64,000 bases of DNA, from positions 4,956 to 68,955 of the forward strand of contig CAKSFN010000013.1 in assembly GCA_934454405.1 (NCBI GenBank), written 5' to 3'. Position numbers and translations under genes: made by a program. Source of the stretch: an uncultured Eubacteriales bacterium. GTDB taxonomy: Bacteria > Bacillota > Clostridia > Oscillospirales > UBA644. The notes beneath the pieces were generated by a model. It was not told the origin of the DNA, made no database searches, and saw only the letters and a list, made by a program, of their open reading frames with translations. Below, in pieces: positions 59,469 to 64,000 of the stretch (the first letter of the stretch is position 1; each line of letters begins with the position of its first letter).

Positions 59469-60185
59469 TTATTCTTCTATGAGCTCAAGCGCGATGTCGT
59501 CGCCGTCGTCCTCCATATCTATTCTGCCGTTTCGCAAAAGCTCAAGCACCGCAAGAAACGTCGCGACTATTTCCGAGCGGCTTTTGCAGGAGGTGAAAAG
59601 AGAATGAAACATAACGGGCTTGCCGCCGCTCAACCGTTCCTCAACATAAACGATGCGCGAACCCACGGAGACGACTTTTGTGCCGATAAGAGCCTGAAAA
59701 CTGCGCGACGAAAGCGTTTTTGCGGAATACTTTATCATCAGCCGGCGATATATTTTTTCAAGCCGTTCCGCCTCGTAGTTGTATTCCTGCGGCGGCTTCG
59801 GAAGCCCCTCCTGACGCACGTCGCGGAAAAATATTCGGTTGCCGATATAGTCCTCCCGCATCTGCTCGGAAAGCTGCTTGTACTTTGCGTAAGCGCGAAG
59901 CATTCTTTCAAGGTCGAGCTTCGGGTCTTCTTCCTCGTCCTCTCCCTCTTTCGGCGGAAGCAGGGAATAGGACTTGATATACATCAGCCGCGCCGCCATT
60001 TCGATAAAATCGGCTGTCAAATCCCAGTTCCGCTCTTTCGCTTCCTTGATATAGAGCATATACTGCTCGAGCAGCAGGGATATTTTTATGTCGTAAATAT
60101 CAATCTTGTGCTTTTCGATAAGGCTCAAAAGCAGGTCGAGCGGTCCTTCGAAAACCTCGAATTTATAAGTCGGCGATGTTGTCAT
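59469..60185 (-). CDS. scpA: Segregation and condensation protein A
   Basis: Kleisin subunit that bridges the Smc ATPase heads. N-terminal YKFEVFEGPLDLLLSLIEKH is the family signature, followed by LTADFIEMAARLMYIKSYSL; the C-terminal winged helix holds SRSEIVATFLAVLELLRNGR. 238 aa. The ATG at 60185 overlaps the stop of the site-2 protease gene (ATGA); an upstream ATG at 60230 is inside that gene. M50-scpA-scpB is a conserved order. Confidence 0.94.
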   Translation of the reverse strand: MTTSPTYKFEVFEGPLDLLLSLIEKHKIDIYDIKISLLLEQYMLYIKEAKERNWDLTADFIEMAARLMYIKSYSLLPPKEGEDEEEDPKLDLERMLRAYAKYKQLSEQMREDYIGNRIFFRDVRQEGLPKPPQEYNYEAERLEKIYRRLMIKYSAKTLSSRSFQALIGTKVVSVGSRIVYVEERLSGGKPVMFHSLFTSCKSRSEIVATFLAVLELLRNGRIDMEDDGDDIALELIEE

Positions 60186-60874
60186 GACAGAATCCCGATT
60201 ATCAGCGGTCCCCATATTTTGAAGAACCACAGCGAAATGGTGTTCATTATATAATCGTAAAAGCCGAGTCTGTTAAGCAGAATGGAAACGGCGACAACGA
60301 TAAAGAAACCGTATCTTTCTATAGAATAATACGCTCTCTGCGCTTTGAAAGGAAGCATTTCTCCGACTATTTTTGAGCCGTCAAGAGGAGGAATGGGGAT
60401 AAGGTTGAAAATGAAAAGAGAAATGTTGATGGAAAAAAGATATGAGAAAAGCAACGCAAAATTTCCGGCAATAGCGGAATCCTTTATTTCCGCTTCGATA
60501 TAGAGAATATATGCCGGAAGAGAAAAAACAAACGCCTGCAACAGGTTGCACAAAGGTCCCGCAGCCGCCGTCAGGGCGCAACCGAGACGGGGATGCCGAA
60601 ACCTTGCAGGACGGATATTGACGGGCTTTGCCCAACCGAAGCCGAACACGAAAAGCATGATAAATCCGACGGGGTCTACGTGCTTAAGCGGGTTCAGACT
60701 CAGCCTGCCCTGCGCTTTCGAGGTCTTGTCTCCGCAAAGGCTTGCGACCGCCGCGTGTGCAAATTCGTGAAGCGTCAGAGCGACGACAATTGCGACGAGA
60801 GCAAAAACAACGGATTGCAGAACCGAGACGGGGTCCGCTCCTCCGATAAGGCTGTATATCGCGTTAATGAGCAT
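60182..60874 (-). CDS. Site-2 protease-like M50B protein, intact zinc motif (copy 1)
   Basis: Polytopic intramembrane metalloprotease, 230 aa, five to six helices. LTLHEFAHAAVASLCGD gives HExxH (residues about 37-41); GRLSLNPLKHVDPVGFIMLF and the third ligand in NLIPIPPLDGSKIVGEML are canonical for the YwhC/SpoIVFB-like group. The start at 60874 follows GGAG. It is translationally coupled to scpA and follows two degenerate paralogues. Substrate unknown. Confidence 0.88.
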   Translation of the reverse strand: MLINAIYSLIGGADPVSVLQSVVFALVAIVVALTLHEFAHAAVASLCGDKTSKAQGRLSLNPLKHVDPVGFIMLFVFGFGWAKPVNIRPARFRHPRLGCALTAAAGPLCNLLQAFVFSLPAYILYIEAEIKDSAIAGNFALLFSYLFSINISLFIFNLIPIPPLDGSKIVGEMLPFKAQRAYYSIERYGFFIVVAVSILLNRLGFYDYIMNTISLWFFKIWGPLIIGILS

Positions 60875-60899
60875 ATCTATTCTCCTGTAAAATGTTTTT

Positions 60900-61565
60900 T
60901 CAGTTAAAAACAAGCCTCGTCACGGAAAACATAAAAGTCTTGTCCAAGAGGATGTCAAAAACTCCCGTGTAATGAAGTGCGAGGACGGCACCTCCCGCAA
61001 CGATAAGCCCGTATCTTTCAAATGCGAAGTATGAGCCTCGAATCTTTTCGGGAAGGATCTGCCCCACGATGTTTGCTCCGTCAAGGGACGGTATCGGCAA
61101 CAGTTCAAAAAAACCGAGCGAAAAATTATACATCGCAGCATATTCCGAAAAGTACATCAGATATTTTATGAATGCCGACTTGTCAGCCATTTCAGAGCCT
61201 GCGCAAAGCACCCAGAAAATAACGAAGATATTTCCGAAAACAAAGTTTGAAACGGGTCCCGCGAGAGAGACCGTCGCCGTTCCGAAACGCGGGCTGAGAA
61301 ATCTTTCGGAGAGTATGTTCGCAGGTCTTGCCCAGCCGATAAAAAAAATTAAAAGCGCGGCAAATCCGAAAGGTTCGATGTGTTTGAACGGGTTAAAACT
61401 CAACCGCCCCTGTATTCTTGCCGTTTCGTCCCCGAACAGATACGCAGCAAGCGCCTGCGCAAGGTCGTGAATATACAGTGCTGCGATAACCGCTGCCGCA
61501 GCGAGAACGAGTAACAGCAATTTTTGCGGAAAACTTCCCGCACTAAGAAATACTCTTACCAACAT
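60900..61565 (-). CDS. Site-2 protease-like M50B paralogue with HDLAQ in place of HExxH (copy 2)
   Basis: 221 aa, aligned with the downstream active-type gene along its whole length: GDETARIQGRLSFNPFKHIE, then GWARPANILSERFLSPRFG and LLPIPSLDGANIVGQILPEK. The zinc motif reads HDLAQ: the catalytic Glu has become Asp and the second His Gln. The third-ligand Asp in LDGANI remains. The reading frame is intact and the ribosome site present, so it appears maintained as a pseudoprotease. It lies 25 bases before copy 1. Confidence 0.85.
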   Translation of the reverse strand: MLVRVFLSAGSFPQKLLLLVLAAAAVIAALYIHDLAQALAAYLFGDETARIQGRLSFNPFKHIEPFGFAALLIFFIGWARPANILSERFLSPRFGTATVSLAGPVSNFVFGNIFVIFWVLCAGSEMADKSAFIKYLMYFSEYAAMYNFSLGFFELLPIPSLDGANIVGQILPEKIRGSYFAFERYGLIVAGGAVLALHYTGVFDILLDKTFMFSVTRLVFN

Positions 61566-61608
61566 ATTCTCTTTTCAAATCCTTATTTTCTTTTTTTCGT
61601 ATGTTTTT

Positions 61609-62310
61609 CTATTTGACAAAAAGTCCCGCGACGCCTGTCCAGACAAAGTTGAACATATCCCAGACTTTTCCGATGACCGCGTTTGTGAAATACGTTTTTG
61701 CGAAAATCAAGGCAAAAACGACCGTGAGAAAAACTGAAACGTAAGTCGGAACGGCAAGAAGCTTATCTCTCGCCTCATACGGCGCAACCGCCGCGAGAAT
61801 ATGGCCGCCGTCGTTCGGAACCACGCAGAGGATAACGGAAAAAACGGCGACGGTGACAAGCGTTGTGAAAAGCGCGGTCAGCCACGGAATGAAAATGCCG
61901 ACCAAACCGACGCCCGCATTGTCGCGGAGCAGATACGCGCCCTGCAACAGAACGAACGCGCCCGCAGAGGCGACAAAGCACCAAAAAACGCCGCAAAGCG
62001 AAAGCATAAAGCTCTTTTTTCTGCCGGGATCCCGCGAAAGCGCGACGCGCTGCTTGAACGCAACGCCGAACATAACGAACATGGCGACCGCAAACCAGTC
62101 GTAGCCGTTCGTGAAGCGGCTTCTGACTCCCTTTCCGAAAACTTCAAGCCCGTATTTTTTTGCTTTTTTCCGTTGCGTGAAATCATGAAACGAAAACACG
62201 GCAAAGGCGCACACGGTATATATCAAAATAGAATATACAACATCAAAAGCGGTTCGGCTGCCCGTCGTCGCGGTCGGGTCCTGCGTTCCCGTCAGAAGCT
62301 CCCAAAGCAT
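61609..62310 (-). CDS. Divergent site-2 protease-like membrane protein with HDFTQ (copy 3), 233 aa
   Basis: Six hydrophobic segments. Overall identity to copies 1 and 2 is low, but the landmarks align: AVFSFHDFTQRKKAKKYG at the position of HExxH, a GYDWFAVAMFVMFGVAF stretch matching HVDPVGFIMLFVFGFGW, and LCVVPNDGGHILAAVAPYEA matching LIPIPPLDGSKIVGEMLPFK. The Glu and second His are again Asp and Gln. The start at 62310 follows GGAG and a promoter at 62354-62382; an earlier in-frame ATG lies upstream of that promoter. First gene of the operon. Confidence 0.7.
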   Translation of the reverse strand: MLWELLTGTQDPTATTGSRTAFDVVYSILIYTVCAFAVFSFHDFTQRKKAKKYGLEVFGKGVRSRFTNGYDWFAVAMFVMFGVAFKQRVALSRDPGRKKSFMLSLCGVFWCFVASAGAFVLLQGAYLLRDNAGVGLVGIFIPWLTALFTTLVTVAVFSVILCVVPNDGGHILAAVAPYEARDKLLAVPTYVSVFLTVVFALIFAKTYFTNAVIGKVWDMFNFVWTGVAGLFVK

Positions 62311-62353
62311 TTTTCGTAACTCCGTCAGATATAAATATAATACTGCATAATAT

Positions 62354-62382
62354 ATTATACAATATTTCGGCGGTTCTGTAAA
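62354..62382 (-). promoter_or_regulatory. Promoter of the S2P-scp-ytfJ operon
   Basis: Minus-strand TTTACA (62382-62377) and TATAAT (62359-62354), 17-bp spacer, about 45 bp before the start at 62310. Divergent to the promoter at 62418. Confidence 0.8.
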
Positions 62383-62417
62383 GAGGTTTTTGAAAAAAAC
62401 TGCAAGACCTCCGAGAC

Positions 62418-62446
62418 TTGACACAAAACGGATAAAATGTTATACT
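62418..62446 (+). promoter_or_regulatory. Promoter of the metallophosphoesterase gene
   Basis: TTGACA (62418-62423) and TATACT (62441-62446), 17-bp spacer, 32 bp before the start. Confidence 0.8.
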
Positions 62447-62478
62447 GTTCACGTAGGCTGAGGGGAAAGGGGATTTTC

Positions 62479-63264
62479 ATGGTTTTTCTCATCGTGATTT
62501 TGATTCTTGTCGCGGTTTTCGCCGTTTATGCGGCAGTTGCGACAAATGTTCTGACTGTTCGGGAAGACGCCGTTTCGTTTTCTTCTCTGCCCGAAAGCGC
62601 GGACGGACTGAAAATCGTTCTGATCTCCGACCTGCACGACCGTGACTTAAACCGGCGGCTTGCGAAAAAGATTAAGGAGCTGCGCCCCGATATGATAGCC
62701 GTTTGCGGCGATATGCACAACCGCGAAAGAAAAAGGACACCGTTTTTCAGGCTTGCAAAGCGGCTCTGCCGTATATGCCCCGTCTTTTTTGTTCGGGGCA
62801 ATCACGACCCGTTTGTCAGCGACGCGTTTTTCTATAACAGACTGCGCGAATTCGGCGTTCACGTGCTTGAAAACTCCTCGGAAGAGTTTCGCGGGCTGAC
62901 CGTTTACGGCATGGGCTTCAACTGCGAGCCTCCCGATTTTTCCGACGGATTTTCAGTTCTTCTCGCCCATGATCCCGAAGTTTTCGACGATATTTTCAGA
63001 CGCCCTCAGCTGACCCTTTCGGGGCATATCCACGGCGGTTTTATGGAGCTCCCGTTTGTCGGGGGGCTTGTCCGTCCGCGTTCGGGCAACAGCGTTCTGA
63101 AATATTTCAAAAAAGACTCGTATCTGCCGAAATATTACAAGGGTGTTTATTCCGTCAAGGGCAAAAAACTCGTTGTTTCGAGAGGTATCGGCTGTTCGGG
63201 TGTGCCTTTCCGTCTCATCCCTCCCGAAATCAATGTTGTGACGCTTTCAAAGAAGAGCAAATAG
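62479..63264 (+). CDS. Membrane-anchored metallophosphoesterase, YkuE/YaeI-like
   Basis: Calcineurin-like phosphoesterase with an N-terminal membrane helix (about residues 2-24) and the two-metal site: IVLISDLHDRDL (D-x-H), VCGDMHNRE (GD), FFVRGNHDPFVSD (GNHD), LLAHDPEVF and LSGHIHGGFMELP (GHxH). 261 aa; the start at 62479 follows AAAGGGG. Relatives act on UDP-diacylglucosamine-like or other phospholipid substrates at the membrane; the substrate here is unknown. Confidence 0.9.
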   Translation: MVFLIVILILVAVFAVYAAVATNVLTVREDAVSFSSLPESADGLKIVLISDLHDRDLNRRLAKKIKELRPDMIAVCGDMHNRERKRTPFFRLAKRLCRICPVFFVRGNHDPFVSDAFFYNRLREFGVHVLENSSEEFRGLTVYGMGFNCEPPDFSDGFSVLLAHDPEVFDDIFRRPQLTLSGHIHGGFMELPFVGGLVRPRSGNSVLKYFKKDSYLPKYYKGVYSVKGKKLVVSRGIGCSGVPFRLIPPEINVVTLSKKSK

Positions 63265-63325
63265 CCTCTTTTGCAAAAAAAGGCGAAAAAATCTCGAAAT
63301 ATCATATTTTTTTTGTATTTACCCC

Positions 63326-63354
63326 TTGCAAAAACAGCTTTCGTATGATATAAT
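63326..63354 (+). promoter_or_regulatory. Promoter of secG
   Basis: TTGCAA (63326-63331) and TATAAT (63349-63354), 17-bp spacer, the -10 box preceded by TGA. Confidence 0.75.
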
Positions 63355-63414
63355 CATTAAGATAAGAAAATTGCGGCGTTATGCCGTTTCACAGAAAGAA
63401 GGAGGTTTATTACC

Positions 63415-63669
63415 GTGAGTACTTCCATTATTATTTTTTCGATAGCAATCGTTGTTCTCAGCGTTCTTCTTGTTGTCATCGTTGCGGCGCAGACAAACAG
63501 AGGCGAGGGCATGGGCGGCGCCGTTACGGGACAGTCCAATTTCTATAATAACTCGAAAAAAGACGGAAAAGACGCGTTTTTGAAGAGACTGACCATTATC
63601 GTCGGAATCCTTTTCGTGGTTCTCGTTGCCGTTGTTGACGTTCTCGTTGCACGCGGAATCATTAAATAG
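63415..63669 (+). CDS. secG: Preprotein translocase subunit SecG
   Basis: Small two-helix partner of SecYE in the general secretion channel. Helices at about residues 3-24 and 58-80 flank the conserved loop QTNRGEGMGGAVTGQSNFYN. 84 aa. The start is a GTG at 63415 with AAGGAGG about ten bases before it. Monocistronic as far as seen. Confidence 0.92.
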   Translation: MSTSIIIFSIAIVVLSVLLVVIVAAQTNRGEGMGGAVTGQSNFYNNSKKDGKDAFLKRLTIIVGILFVVLVAVVDVLVARGIIK

Positions 63670-63707
63670 CGTTTTTTACAGTTTTGAATCAAACTTCAAA
63701 TCAATAT

Positions 63708-63748
63708 CCGGGGCGCGTCTGTGAGAGTTTTCTCGCGGCGCGTCCCGG
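63708..63748. terminator. GC-rich hairpin after secG
   Basis: CCGGGGCGCG (63708-63717) pairs with CGCGTCCCGG (63739-63748), one G-T wobble, with further pairing inside. It lies about 40 bases after the secG stop; the following TATTTGTTG is a weak T-run. Confidence 0.55.
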
Positions 63749-63784
63749 TATTTGTTGCGAATCCGTTTTTGCGTGAAAATATAT

Positions 63785-63817
63785 AGCGGGCATTCTCTTT
63801 CAAAGAATATGCCCGCT
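63785..63817. terminator. Bidirectional terminator
   Basis: AGCGGGC (63785-63791) pairs with GCCCGCT (63811-63817), with an inner ATTCT / AGAAT stem. TTCTTTTAT follows on the plus strand and TATATATTTT on the minus strand. Confidence 0.8.
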
Positions 63818-63824
63818 TCTTTTA

Positions 63825-63928
63825 TCAAAAGACCGTCTCTTTTTTCATATCCGACGCTTCTTCCTCTTTCGGAAGCCCGATCTCCGCGACAATATCAGCT
63901 GAAAAAAACCGTCGGAAGGATTCAAAAA
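63825..63928 (-). pseudogene. 3' end of a minus-strand gene, apparently cut by a repeat element
   Basis: A minus-strand frame ending at a TGA (63827-63825) reads like a real C-terminus (PLFESFRRFFSADIVAEIGL, then PKEEEASDMKKETVF). The bidirectional terminator at 63785 sits eight bases beyond the stop. Going upstream, the frame runs into repeat copy C at 63929. No start is visible. Either the element interrupted the gene or the gene begins with repeat-derived sequence beyond the window. Family not recognised. Confidence 0.45.
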
Positions 63929-64000
63929 GGGGATGTAAAAAAAGCCCAGACCGCAAAAAAGGCTGAAAAATACAAAAAAAGCAATGGCTTAAAAGATAAA
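63929..64000 (+). repeat. 262-bp structured repeat, copy C (cut by the window edge)
   Basis: Begins GGGGATGTAAAAAAAG, then AGACCGCAAAAAAGGCTGAA as in copies A and B, and continues to the last base of the window. Closest to copy A over the visible 72 bases. Confidence 0.85.

Overview
Organism. The window reads as an anaerobic, low-to-mid GC Bacillota of the class Clostridia, most like an uncultured gut Oscillospiraceae-type bacterium. Supporting signs are consensus sigma-A promoters with 17-bp spacers, strong AGGAGG ribosome sites, MEP-pathway isoprenoid genes (dxr, ispG), TmcAL, a YtfJ/GerW sporulation protein, a BMP/Nup nucleoside importer, two acetate kinases and GlnRS beside GluRS. No rRNA, tRNA, CRISPR array or complete insertion sequence was seen. 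This placement is inference from gene content, not from a marker search. || Layout. 1-2000: a patch of tiny, tandemly duplicated genes on the minus strand, two of them TnpV-like, probably the edge of a mobile element. 2394-5747: DUF2975/XRE/DUF4173 membrane-and-regulator operon, diverging from an XRE repressor plus ImmA-like metallopeptidase pair with a palindromic operator. 5836-6669: Mrp ATPase. 6899-14798: a long minus-strand operon pyrH-frr-uppS-cdsA-dxr-rseP-ispG-ACT-PFL covering UMP supply, ribosome recycling, undecaprenyl and CDP-diacylglycerol synthesis, isoprenoids and a site-2 protease. 14926-16125: tmcAL. 16338-23931: two acetate kinases bracketing a Wzz-like/tyrosine kinase/PHP phosphatase cluster, a sortase, its probable substrate and a membrane protein. 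24262-30085: thrC, a METTL25-like methyltransferase, hflX and an ABC-F ATPase. 30507-39303: two giant secreted proteins (beta-helix, Big_2, GH71/99-like; C39-like peptidase, GH25, LRR_5). 39695-42407: patatin lipase and a PadR/DUF1700/DUF4097 cassette. 42679-46037: gltX and glnS. 46198-51463: guanine riboswitch and nucleoside ABC importer. 51829-55292: heterodimeric ABC exporter. 55468-57665: metY-metA. 57752-62310: ytfJ, DUF2953, scpB, scpA and three tandem site-2-protease-like genes. 62479-63669: phosphoesterase and secG. || How the genes work together. metA carries the acetyl-CoA-type Glu111, so it should feed O-acetylhomoserine to metY. The guanine-type riboswitch should shut the nucleoside importer when guanine is plentiful. 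The tyrosine kinase, phosphatase and Wzz-like protein form a polysaccharide control module, but without glycosyltransferases nearby. The sortase lies directly behind a small surface protein ending in a QPETA/hydrophobic/RKR tail. || Most notable: (1) three adjacent S2P-like genes in which one keeps HEFAH and two carry HDLAQ and HDFTQ; (2) a ~262-bp intergenic repeat present in two full copies and one copy cut by the window edge, with terminal inverted repeats and base-pair covariation; (3) the sortase with the QPETA candidate; (4) an ABC-F protein whose second ATP site has lost key residues; (5) coding-like remnants next to repeat copy C and behind the ABC exporter.
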